From: Dokdonella_A ginsengisoli
GTDB taxonomy: Bacteria > Pseudomonadota > Gammaproteobacteria > Xanthomonadales > Rhodanobacteraceae
Reading direction: 5' to 3'
Length of the DNA: 64,000 bases
NCBI RefSeq assembly: GCF_042652785.1
Contig: NZ_JBHSHD010000007.1
Span: forward strand, 372,001-436,000
Below are positions 56,754 to 64,000 of the stretch, one piece after another. The translations under genes were made by a program, and so were the position numbers. The first letter of the stretch is position 1. Each line of letters begins with the position of its first letter. The notes under the pieces are model-generated. The model ran no database searches and was not told the DNA's origin. It was given only the letters and a program-made list of their open reading frames with translations.

Positions 56754-57842
56754 ATGCGGATTCGCCGCCAGTCATGGATGCCGTGCGTCGCGTTCGCGCT
56801 GCTCGCACAGATGCCGCTCGCGGCCCTGGCCGCGCCGGCTGCGGAGGACGCGGCGCGCTGCGTCGATCTCGCCGACGACGCGGCGCGCCTGCGCTGCTAC
56901 GACCTCGCGCTGAAGCGCCCGGCGCCCGCCCCTGCCGCCGCGCCGTCAGCCGGAGCGATCGCCGGCACGCGCAACGTGGTCTTCCCGCACGAGCCGGCCA
57001 CGCGCGCGGTCGCGGCGGACGAGCATCCCGTGGTGCGCTCGCTGCTCGACAGCCGCTGGGAACTGGACGAATCGAGCAAGCAGGGCGAGTTCCACATCCG
57101 CGCCTACAAGCCGGTCTATCTGCTGCCGGTGTTCTACACCAGCGACACCAACCAGAGACCCTCCACTCCGGCCCCCGGGCGCACGGTGACCCAATCGCGC
57201 AACCTGCAGGCGATCGAAACCGTGTACCAGCTGAGCCTGAAGACCAAGCTGTGGGAGAACATCTTCGGCGACAACGGCGACCTGTGGACCGGCTACACCC
57301 AGGTCTCGCACTGGCAGCTCTACAACGACGCGCAGTCGCGGCCGTTCAGCGAGACCAACTACGAGCCCGAGGTCATGCTGACGTTCCGCACGAACTACGA
57401 CGTGCTCGGCTGGAACGGCCGCCTGTTCGGCCTGGCCGTCAACCACCAGTCCAACGGCCGCGGCCTGCCGCTGTCGCGCAGCTGGAACCGCGTCATGCTG
57501 AACCTGGGCTTCGAGCGCGACGGCTGGACGCTGATGCTGCGGCCGTGGTGGCGCGTGCACGACGACAACGACGACAACCCCGACATCAGCGACTACATCG
57601 GACGCGGCGATCTGCAGCTGGTGCACGTGTGGAACGGCCACGAGTTCGCGCTGATGGCGCGCCATTCGCTGCGCGGCGGCGACCGCTCGCGCGGCGCGCT
57701 GCAGTTCGAATGGGCGTTCCCGATCGCCGGCGACCTGCGCGGCCATCTGCAGCTGTTCGACGGCTACGGCCAGAGCCTGATCGACTACAACCACCGCGCC
57801 TGGTACTTCGGGCTCGGCGTGTCGCTGCTGGAGTGGTACTGA
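56754..57842 (+). CDS. pldA: Outer-membrane phospholipase A (OMPLA)
   Basis: 362 residues. Signal peptide 1-25, an N-terminal extension with two Cys, then a beta-barrel with the catalytic NHQSNGRG (His231, Ser233). This matches the His-x-Ser-x-Gly of OMPLA; an Asn follows in RSWNR. The enzyme hydrolyses phospholipids that reach the outer leaflet; it works as a calcium-dependent dimer in E. coli. ATG 56754 with GGAGG five bases upstream was preferred to the GTG at 56748, which overlaps that site. Confidence 0.92.
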   Translation: MRIRRQSWMPCVAFALLAQMPLAALAAPAAEDAARCVDLADDAARLRCYDLALKRPAPAPAAAPSAGAIAGTRNVVFPHEPATRAVAADEHPVVRSLLDSRWELDESSKQGEFHIRAYKPVYLLPVFYTSDTNQRPSTPAPGRTVTQSRNLQAIETVYQLSLKTKLWENIFGDNGDLWTGYTQVSHWQLYNDAQSRPFSETNYEPEVMLTFRTNYDVLGWNGRLFGLAVNHQSNGRGLPLSRSWNRVMLNLGFERDGWTLMLRPWWRVHDDNDDNPDISDYIGRGDLQLVHVWNGHEFALMARHSLRGGDRSRGALQFEWAFPIAGDLRGHLQLFDGYGQSLIDYNHRAWYFGLGVSLLEWY

Positions 57843-57850
57843 GGCGGATA

Positions 57851-57870
57851 CCGCGGGCGGGTGCCCGCGG
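57851..57870. terminator. Hairpin between pldA and the Tyr/Gly-rich lipoprotein gene
   Basis: CCGCGGGC-GGGT-GCCCGCGG, a perfect 8-bp stem between convergent genes, with no T-run on either strand. Confidence 0.5.
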
Positions 57871-57876
57871 TCGCGG

Positions 57877-58398
57877 TCAGCGTACGCTGCGCCCCGAGCT
57901 TCCGCCGCTGCTGCGGCTGGGCATGCTGCGCACCGGCGCCGAAACGCCACGCGACGGCGCGCCCATGCTGCTGCGCGACGGGGCCGACGGGATCATGCCG
58001 CGTGACGGCGCCGAAGCTCCCGGGCTGCGCGACGGCAGCGCCGACATGCCGCGCGGCGGCCGTGTCGCTCCGCTGCCGCGGTCGCCGCCGCTCGGCGGCG
58101 CCCAGTTGCCGCGGTTGCGGCCGTCGTTCCAGCCGCCGTCGTGGTCGTGGCGGTGACGCCAGTAGTAGTCGTCGCCGTAGTAGTAGCCCAGCCCCAGCGA
58201 CGAACCGTAGCCGTAGTAGCCTGGCCAGTAGTCGTAGTACCCCGCCGGGCCGTAGTAGCCGCCGTCGTAGTACTCGGTGCCGTAGTAGGCATCGCCGCGC
58301 GTGTAGTAGCCGGGCTCGTAGTAGCAGCCGGCCAGCGCGAACGGCATCGCCAGCAGCATGCCCGCCTTGAGGAAACCGTTCTTCAATCCACGCTTCAT
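57877..58398 (-). CDS. Tyr/Gly-rich lipoprotein with Ser/Arg-rich tail
   Basis: 173 residues. Lipobox LAGC (Cys24 after MKRGLKNGFLKAGMLLAMPFA). Residues 25-80 are very rich in Tyr and Gly (GYYTRGDAYYGTEYY and similar), residues 80-100 contain His/Asp, and the tail has repeated SRGM/PSRS units. I know no family. The low-complexity make-up suggests a flexible surface or periplasmic protein. Start at ATG 58398, which begins a clean signal peptide. Confidence 0.65.
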   Translation of the reverse strand: MKRGLKNGFLKAGMLLAMPFALAGCYYEPGYYTRGDAYYGTEYYDGGYYGPAGYYDYWPGYYGYGSSLGLGYYYGDDYYWRHRHDHDGGWNDGRNRGNWAPPSGGDRGSGATRPPRGMSALPSRSPGASAPSRGMIPSAPSRSSMGAPSRGVSAPVRSMPSRSSGGSSGRSVR

Positions 58399-58494
58399 GG
58401 CGCAACCCTCGACTTCGACGGCGTTTACCTTACGCCTGCTGCAGTAAATAAGTCCTGACCTGCGCCGATCAAGCAAGGATCCGGACACGATTGT

Positions 58495-59538
58495 TCAGCG
58501 TTCAGCCGCCAGACGCGCCAGTTCGGCGTCGCGCCCGGCCTTGGGCAGGTCCGCCAGCACGCGGGCGCGCCGGTGGAATTGCGGCCATTGCCCGCCGGCC
58601 TCGCGAAACAGGCGCGCGAAGGCGGGAATCCACGTCTCGTAGAGACCGAACGGTACCAGACTGGCGTTGTTCAGCGGCGCCTGGACCCAGGCGTCGTAAC
58701 GACGGCTGCCGCCCCACTCCGCGTCGCGCCGCTGCGCGTAGCGCTGGCGGAATGCGGCGAATTCTTCCTGCTTGGCCAGGCGCAGCTCCGGTTCCGGCCG
58801 CTCCGTCGCGTACAGCGCCTTCAACCGCTCGCGCAAGTCGAGCACCAGGCGCGTGAACGCCGCGTCGCGTTCGTCCTCGTGCTCGTCCGGCGGCGGCAGC
58901 CCGCGCGCGGCGCGCCATTCGCGCAGGCCCTGCTGCTGCACGAAGCTCGCATAGGATTCGTTGAACGCGGTGTCGTCGCGCACGTAGAGCTCCTGGTGCG
59001 CGAGCTCGTGGAAGATCGTGCCGTCCAGCTCGTCGTCGCTCCAGCGCAGCATGCTCGACAGGATCGGATCGGAGAACCAGCCCAGGGTCGAATAGGCAGC
59101 CGCGCCCTCGACCGAGGTGTCCTCCCCCAGCGCCCGCAGCCGCGCCGCCTCGCGCTCGGCGCGCGCGCGCTCGAAGTAGCCCAGGTAGGCGACGCAGCCG
59201 GCGAACGGAAAGCAGTGCGTGACCGGCTCGACCGAGAATTCGGCCGTCGCGAACACGTTCCAGGTCACGTACGGACGCCCCAGCTCGACGTAGCTGGTGT
59301 AGCTGCGGTTGCGCGGCAGGCCGAGCCGGTCCGAGGCGAAGGCTCGCGCCTGCTGCGCCTGCGCCAGCCGCTCGCGCAGCCTCGCGTCGCGGTGCGGATC
59401 GGCGACCACGGCGGCGACGCGCTCGCGCTTGGCCAGCAGCGCCACTTGCCCGTGCGCCACGTGCGCGTAGTAGCGCAGGCTCGAGCAGGCGCTGGTCGCG
59501 GCGAGCAGGCAGGCGATCGCCAGTGCGCGCAGCCGCAT
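58495..59538 (-). CDS. Lipoprotein aminopeptidase-like (PF10023 type)
   Basis: 347 residues. N-terminal lipoprotein signal ending ATSAC, then YYAHVAHGQVALLAKRE, a hallmark start of this family. The zinc-binding motif is HELAHQ (about 176-181) in TIFHELAHQELYVRDDTAFNESYASFVQQQG, with the third-ligand Glu in NESYA. Family members are predicted aminopeptidases of the envelope. It follows nadK by nine bases and is probably co-transcribed. Confidence 0.88.
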   Translation of the reverse strand: MRLRALAIACLLAATSACSSLRYYAHVAHGQVALLAKRERVAAVVADPHRDARLRERLAQAQQARAFASDRLGLPRNRSYTSYVELGRPYVTWNVFATAEFSVEPVTHCFPFAGCVAYLGYFERARAEREAARLRALGEDTSVEGAAAYSTLGWFSDPILSSMLRWSDDELDGTIFHELAHQELYVRDDTAFNESYASFVQQQGLREWRAARGLPPPDEHEDERDAAFTRLVLDLRERLKALYATERPEPELRLAKQEEFAAFRQRYAQRRDAEWGGSRRYDAWVQAPLNNASLVPFGLYETWIPAFARLFREAGGQWPQFHRRARVLADLPKAGRDAELARLAAER

Positions 59539-59547
59539 CGCGCCGGA

Positions 59548-60315
59548 CTAGAGCTCGAACTGCTCGTTGAGGATGCGCTCCTCCAGACCGTGCTCGGGAT
59601 CGAACAGCAAGGTCATGGTCTCCTCGCGCGATTCGCGGATGTGCACCTCGACCACGTCGCGCACCTCGTTGGAGTCCGCGGTGGCGCTGACCGGCCGCTT
59701 GTACGGATCGAGGATCTCGATCGAGATCTCGCTGTGCGAGGGCAGGATCGCGCCACGCCAGCGCCGCGGACGGAACGGGCTGATCGGCGTCATCGCCAGC
59801 AGCGGCGAGCCGAACGGCAGGATCGGCCCGTGCGCGGACAGGTTGTAGGCGGTCGATCCGGCCGGCGTCGCCACCAGCACGCCGTCGCAGATCAGCTCGG
59901 GAAGCTTGACCACGCCGTTCAGCGACACGCGCACGTGCGCCGCCTGCTTGGTCTGGCGCAGCAGGGAGACTTCGTTGAAGGCGAGCGCGGTGGCGGTGCT
60001 GCCCGATTCGGAAACCGCCTCCATGACCAGCGGCCGCAGCACCGTCGCCTGGGCGCGGCGGATGCGTTCTTGCAGGTCGTCGAGATGGTGCTGGTTCATC
60101 AGAAAGCCGACCGAACCGAGCTTCATGCCGTACACCGGCAGGCGGCGCGCCCGATGGCGGTGCAGGGTGCGCAGCATGAAGCCGTCGCCGCCGAGCGCGA
60201 CGATGACCTCGGCCTGATCCGGCGGGACGTCGCCGTAGCGCGCGCTCAAGGCCGCCAGCGCGGCCTGCGCTTCCTCGGTCGGGCTGGCGACGAATGCGAT
60301 GCGATGCGTGTCCAC
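59548..60315 (-). CDS. nadK: NAD kinase
   Basis: 255 residues, the short proteobacterial form. The signature GGDGFML lies at 42-48, with FNEVSLLR (NE motif) and DGVLVATPAGSTAYNLSAHGPIL for NAD and ATP binding. It phosphorylates NAD to NADP. The start is GTG at 60315 with GGGGAG four bases upstream. The aminopeptidase-like gene follows. Confidence 0.95.
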   Translation of the reverse strand: MDTHRIAFVASPTEEAQAALAALSARYGDVPPDQAEVIVALGGDGFMLRTLHRHRARRLPVYGMKLGSVGFLMNQHHLDDLQERIRRAQATVLRPLVMEAVSESGSTATALAFNEVSLLRQTKQAAHVRVSLNGVVKLPELICDGVLVATPAGSTAYNLSAHGPILPFGSPLLAMTPISPFRPRRWRGAILPSHSEISIEILDPYKRPVSATADSNEVRDVVEVHIRESREETMTLLFDPEHGLEERILNEQFEL

Positions 60316-60358
60316 GTGGCTCCCCGCTGAGTGCGCGAAGCTTAGCAGGCGTCGGCGA

Positions 60359-61072
60359 TCAGGACGCGCGACGGCGGCGCTTCTTCGCCGGCTCGCCCGG
60401 GACGTCCTCGTGCAGTCTCGACGCGTCCCCGAACATCACCGTCAGCACGCGCCCGGGCCAGATCTCGAAATAGCTCAGCAGCAGGGCCATCGCCGGCACC
60501 AGGAACACGACCAGGGCCGACGACGCCATCATGAACATCGCCACCGCGCGCAGCACGAGCAGGTACACGTCCCAGCGCACGCGCTGCTTCAGCTCGGTTT
60601 CCGGCATCGCGTCGTAGCCGGCGTCGAACGCGTTCCACGCGTGCATCGCCGCGATCGCGGCGAAGGTCAGCAGCAGCTGCGGCGAATGCACGAGCTGCCC
60701 GAGCAGCTCGGGCGAGAGCAGCAGGTCGTGCAGCGGCATCAGCACGAGCCAGTACGGCAGGCCGAGCACGCCGACCAGCACCAGCCAGACCAGGATTCCG
60801 CCGGCCCACTGCCGCAATGCACCGTCGCCGCGCGAGCGCGTCTCGCGCAGTGCGCGCGGCACCAGCGCGGCGACGATCGCGGCCAGCGCGCTCAGGCCGT
60901 CGAACCAGTAGTTGAAGACCGCCAGCGGCGCCGACCAGCCGAAGGCGTAGACGCCGACGACGGGAACCGCGTTGCGCGCCAGCACCAGCCACGCCTCGCG
61001 GCGCGAGGCGAACTCGCGCAGATGCCGCGGGAGCGACGGCAACGCACGCCGCCGCGACGCACCCGGTTCCAA
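60359..61072 (-). CDS. Membrane protein of DUF6498-like type
   Basis: 237 residues with five to six predicted membrane helices. VLARNAVPVVGVYAFGWSAPLAVFNYWFDGLSALAAI near the start and a His-containing MHAWNAFDAGYDAMPE later resemble the uncharacterised DUF6498 family. The C-terminus is highly basic (KKRRRRAS). The start is a TTG at 61072 with GGGAGGGG just upstream, since no in-frame ATG precedes the first helix. It lies 49 bases after the glutamate dehydrogenase gene. Function unknown. Confidence 0.65.
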   Translation of the reverse strand: MEPGASRRRALPSLPRHLREFASRREAWLVLARNAVPVVGVYAFGWSAPLAVFNYWFDGLSALAAIVAALVPRALRETRSRGDGALRQWAGGILVWLVLVGVLGLPYWLVLMPLHDLLLSPELLGQLVHSPQLLLTFAAIAAMHAWNAFDAGYDAMPETELKQRVRWDVYLLVLRAVAMFMMASSALVVFLVPAMALLLSYFEIWPGRVLTVMFGDASRLHEDVPGEPAKKRRRRAS

Positions 61073-61121
61073 TGCCCCTCCCCCGGGACCGGACCGCTTC
61101 CGGCCCGGCCCCGCACGGACC

Positions 61122-64000
61122 TCAGCTCTTGGCCGAGGCCTGTACCAGCTGCGCGAAGCGGCGCAGCGCCACCGAAGCGATCGGATAGTCGACCGACTGC
61201 GTGCGGATCTCGCCGAGCAGGCCGAGCGTGAACTTCAGCGTCGGATCGTCGCGCTCCAGCCACGGCGCGACCGGATCGGCGACGTCGTCCGGCGCGGCCG
61301 CCAGGATCTGCGCGGCGAGCGCGCGATGCTGCGCGGCGAGCTCGTCGCGCAGCGAACCGCGCGCCTGCGCATGCCAGCGGCTGTCGACCGGCAGGCCTTC
61401 GATCTGCCGGCGCAGGCCGTCGATGTCCAGCGCCTGGCCGAGCTCGAAGAACACCGAGGCGACGCGCTCGACCGGCTTGCCGGCCTCGCGCGCGACTTCC
61501 ACGATGTCGAACGCGACGCCGAGCACCGGCAGCGCCGCGAGGCGCTTGGCCAGCGTCTCGGGCACGTCCATGCCCTGCCACTTCTCCACGTCGACCTCGT
61601 AGTCGGCGCGGCCGGTGGCGGTCAGCACGCCCGGCGTGGCGGCGCGCAGCTCGGCCACGCCGGGCGCGTAGCGCTCGACGATGCCGGCAATGTCGAGCGC
61701 GCCCGCGTGGTGGTTGAGCACCCAGCGCGTCAGGTTGCGCTGCAGGTCCCAGATCTTCAGCAGCGCGTCGATCTGCACGCTCTCGGCGACCTTGCCGTCG
61801 AGCGCCTCGATCTCCGCCCACAGGCCGCGCGCGTCGACGATCTCGCGCACGGCGGAATACGCCTTGGCAATCGCCGCCGGCGGCTGGCCGGTGTCCTCCT
61901 GCATGCGCAGCACGAAGGTCGCGTCCATGCGGTTGACCATCGAGTTGGTCACCGCGGTGGCGATGATCTCGCGCTTCAGGCGATGGCGCTGCATGTGGTC
62001 GGCGTACTTCGCCTGCAGCGGCTCGGGGAAGTAGCGCACCAGCTCCTTGGACAGGAACGCATCCTCGGGCACGTCCGAGTCGAGCAGCTGCTCGAACAGC
62101 TTAAGCTTGGAATAGGACAGCAGCACCGACAGTTCCGGCCGCGTCATACCCTGGTGGCGCGCCTTGCGCTCGGCCAGCTCCGCGTCGCTGGGCAGGAACT
62201 CGATCTGGCGGTCGAGCAGGCCTTCGGACTCGAGCACGCGGATGAAGTGCGCGTTGGAGCCCAGGCGCTGCGCCGACATGTGCTCCATGACGGTGATCGC
62301 CTGGTTCTGGCGGTAGTTGTCGGTGAGCACGAGGCGGCCGACCTCGTCGGTCATCGCCGCGAGCAGCACGTTGCGCTGCTCGAGCGTCAGCTCCTCGCGC
62401 TGCACGGCGTCGTTGAGCAGGATCTTGATGTTGACCTCGTGGTCGGAGGTGTCCACGCCGGCCGAGTTGTCGATGAAGTCGGTGTTCAGCAGCACGCCCT
62501 TGCGCGCCGCCTCGATGCGGCCCTTCTGCGTGAAGCCGAGGTTGCCGCCCTCGCCGACCACCTTGCAGCGCAGCTCGCCGCCGTTGACGCGCAGCGCGTT
62601 GTTGGCGCGGTCGCCGACGTCGGCGTTGGTCTCGGTCTCGGCCTTGACGTAGGTGCCGATACCGCCGTTCCAGAGCAGGTCGACCGGCGCCTTCAGGATC
62701 GCGCTCATCAGCGTGGCCGGCGTCAGCGGCTCGCTCGATTCGCCCAGGCCGAGCGCGACGCTGGCCTCCGGCGACAGCGCGATCGTCTTGGCGCTGCGCG
62801 GATAGATGCCGCCGCCCCTGGAGATCAGCTTGGCGTCGTAGTCGGCCCACGACGAGCGCGGCAGGTCGAACAGGCGCTCGCGCTCGGCGAACGAGGCGGC
62901 CGCGTCGGGGTTCGGGTCGATGAAGATGTGGCGGTGGTCGAAGGCGGCGATCAGGCGGATGTGCCGCGACAGCAGCATGCCGTTGCCGAACACGTCGCCG
63001 GACATGTCGCCGATGCCGACGCAGGTGAAGTCCTGGCTCTGGCTGTCGTGGCCGAGCGAGCGGAAATGGCGCTTGACCGATTCCCAGGCGCCCTTGGCGG
63101 TGATGCCCATCTTCTTGTGGTCGTAGCCGACCGAGCCGCCCGAGGCGAACGCGTCGCCGAGCCAGAAGCCGTGCTCGGCGCTGACCGCGTTGGCGATGTC
63201 GGAGAACGTCGCCGTGCCCTTGTCGGCGGCGACGACGAGGTACGGATCGTCGTTGTCGTAGCGCACGACGTTTTCCGGCGGCACCACCGCGCCATCGACG
63301 AGGTTGTCGGTGATGTCGAGCAGGCCGTTGATGAACATGCGGTAGCAGGCCACGCCCTCGGCCAGCACCGCGTCGCGCTCGCCGCTCGCCGGCGGACGCT
63401 TGACGAAGAAGCCGCCCTTCGAGCCGACCGGCACGATGACCGTGTTCTTGACCATCTGCGCCTTGACCAGGCCGAGCACCTCGGTGCGGAAGTCCTCGCG
63501 GCGGTCCGACCAGCGCAGGCCGCCGCGCGCCACCGGGCCGAAGCGCAGGTGCACGCCCTCCACGCGCGGACCGTAGACGAAGATCTCGCGGTAGGGTCTT
63601 GGCTTGGGCAGGTCCGGCACCTTGGCCGAATCGAACTTGAAGCTGATGTAGTGCGCCGGCACGCCGTCGTGCAGCTGGAAGTAGTTGGTACGCAGCGTCG
63701 CGCCGATCACGCCGAGGTAGGCGCGCAGGATGCGATCCTCGTCGAGGCTGGCGACGTATTCGAGCAGCGTCTTGATCGCCGCCACGATGGTGGAGATCTG
63801 CTGCGCGCGCGGCTCGCTGCGCGCGGCGACGAGGTCGTCGATCAGGCGCGGATGCGCCTTCAGCACGTCCTCGGCGACCAGGATCTGCAGCTCCTTGGCC
63901 AGGCGCTTGCGCGCGGCCTCGATCGCCGGCTTGCCGGCGCTCTCGCGCTTGGGATCGAAGCCGGCCTCGAACAGCTCGACCAGGAGGCCGGCGATCGCCG
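61122..64000 (-). CDS. NAD-dependent glutamate dehydrogenase, large form (partial)
   Basis: The last 959 or so codons of the large GDH (about 1600 residues in the family); the 5' end lies outside the window. The catalytic GDH core is visible: GPVARGGLRWSDRREDFRTEVLGL, VKNTVIVPVGSKGGFF (catalytic Lys region), DITDNLVDG and GIGDMSGDVFGNGMLLS (NAD-binding). The C-terminal helical domain follows to the stop at 61122. The enzyme deaminates glutamate to 2-oxoglutarate, mainly in amino-acid catabolism. The frame stays open to base 64000. Confidence 0.95.
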   Translation of the reverse strand, partial: AIAGLLVELFEAGFDPKRESAGKPAIEAARKRLAKELQILVAEDVLKAHPRLIDDLVAARSEPRAQQISTIVAAIKTLLEYVASLDEDRILRAYLGVIGATLRTNYFQLHDGVPAHYISFKFDSAKVPDLPKPRPYREIFVYGPRVEGVHLRFGPVARGGLRWSDRREDFRTEVLGLVKAQMVKNTVIVPVGSKGGFFVKRPPASGERDAVLAEGVACYRMFINGLLDITDNLVDGAVVPPENVVRYDNDDPYLVVAADKGTATFSDIANAVSAEHGFWLGDAFASGGSVGYDHKKMGITAKGAWESVKRHFRSLGHDSQSQDFTCVGIGDMSGDVFGNGMLLSRHIRLIAAFDHRHIFIDPNPDAAASFAERERLFDLPRSSWADYDAKLISRGGGIYPRSAKTIALSPEASVALGLGESSEPLTPATLMSAILKAPVDLLWNGGIGTYVKAETETNADVGDRANNALRVNGGELRCKVVGEGGNLGFTQKGRIEAARKGVLLNTDFIDNSAGVDTSDHEVNIKILLNDAVQREELTLEQRNVLLAAMTDEVGRLVLTDNYRQNQAITVMEHMSAQRLGSNAHFIRVLESEGLLDRQIEFLPSDAELAERKARHQGMTRPELSVLLSYSKLKLFEQLLDSDVPEDAFLSKELVRYFPEPLQAKYADHMQRHRLKREIIATAVTNSMVNRMDATFVLRMQEDTGQPPAAIAKAYSAVREIVDARGLWAEIEALDGKVAESVQIDALLKIWDLQRNLTRWVLNHHAGALDIAGIVERYAPGVAELRAATPGVLTATGRADYEVDVEKWQGMDVPETLAKRLAALPVLGVAFDIVEVAREAGKPVERVASVFFELGQALDIDGLRRQIEGLPVDSRWHAQARGSLRDELAAQHRALAAQILAAAPDDVADPVAPWLERDDPTLKFTLGLLGEIRTQSVDYPIASVALRRFAQLVQASAKS

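Overview
This window comes from a GC-rich gammaproteobacterium of the order Lysobacterales (Xanthomonadales), most likely Rhodanobacteraceae and Dokdonella-like. The order-level call rests on the arrangement tpiA-secG-tRNA-Leu-nuoA..N followed by tRNA-fMet-rimP-nusA-infB-rbfA-truB-rpsO-pnp, which is the layout I know from this order. The family-level call is weaker. It rests on a one-component winged-helix/TPR regulator, a HAF-repeat secreted protein ending in an IFADGFE-type tail, and several lineage-typical small proteins. No rRNA, CRISPR array, prophage or insertion sequence was seen.

Layout, left to right. 1-500 holds no recognisable gene but has a tandem octamer array resembling MetJ operators (74-105). 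501-8874 carries a cell-wall hydrolase, a glycine-zipper lipoprotein, a membrane-anchored winged-helix/TPR regulator, a HAF-repeat exoprotein, a BamE-like coiled-coil protein and a SPINDLY/OGT-type glycosyltransferase. The glycosyltransferase is paired with an NdvA-like ABC exporter (to 10681). A PDZ lipoprotein (10842-11549) faces pnp.

11696-22631 is the translation and transcription-factor block on the minus strand, read from 22.6 kb leftwards: tRNA-fMet, rimP with its leader hairpin, nusA, infB, rbfA, truB, rpsO, pnp. It is interrupted between rbfA and truB by three envelope-type genes (15271-16803). A heptamer repeat cluster sits between infB and rbfA. 22814-38359 is the complete 14-gene nuo operon for respiratory complex I, also on the minus strand. 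It carries two unusual insertions: a small secreted-protein gene between nuoE and nuoF, and a palindromic dispersed repeat between nuoI and nuoJ. tRNA-Leu(GAG), secG and tpiA lie just upstream (38480-39825).

39946-54298 is more accessory in character: an SDR enzyme, two small proteins, a tripartite EmrAB-type efflux set with its own outer-membrane channel, an ABC-2 exporter divergent from a second DHA2 drug exporter (with an operator-like palindrome between them), an ECF42-type sigma factor, an acyltransferase, a DUF962 protein, a pirin, a metallo-beta-lactamase-fold hydrolase and a cold-shock protein. 54611-61072 holds mostly envelope genes: a DUF4124/metalloprotease lipoprotein with a DUF2127-type membrane partner, an EF-hand protein, an outer-membrane phospholipase A, a Tyr/Gly-rich lipoprotein, a PF10023-type aminopeptidase, NAD kinase and a membrane protein. 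The right edge is cut inside the large NAD-dependent glutamate dehydrogenase gene.

Most of the window is conserved housekeeping. I see no clearly new multi-gene defence or biosynthetic system. The most unusual things are the foreign-looking insertions in the two conserved operons, the met-box-like array, and the intergenic repeat structures. All functional assignments come from reading the sequence and from family knowledge; no searches were run.
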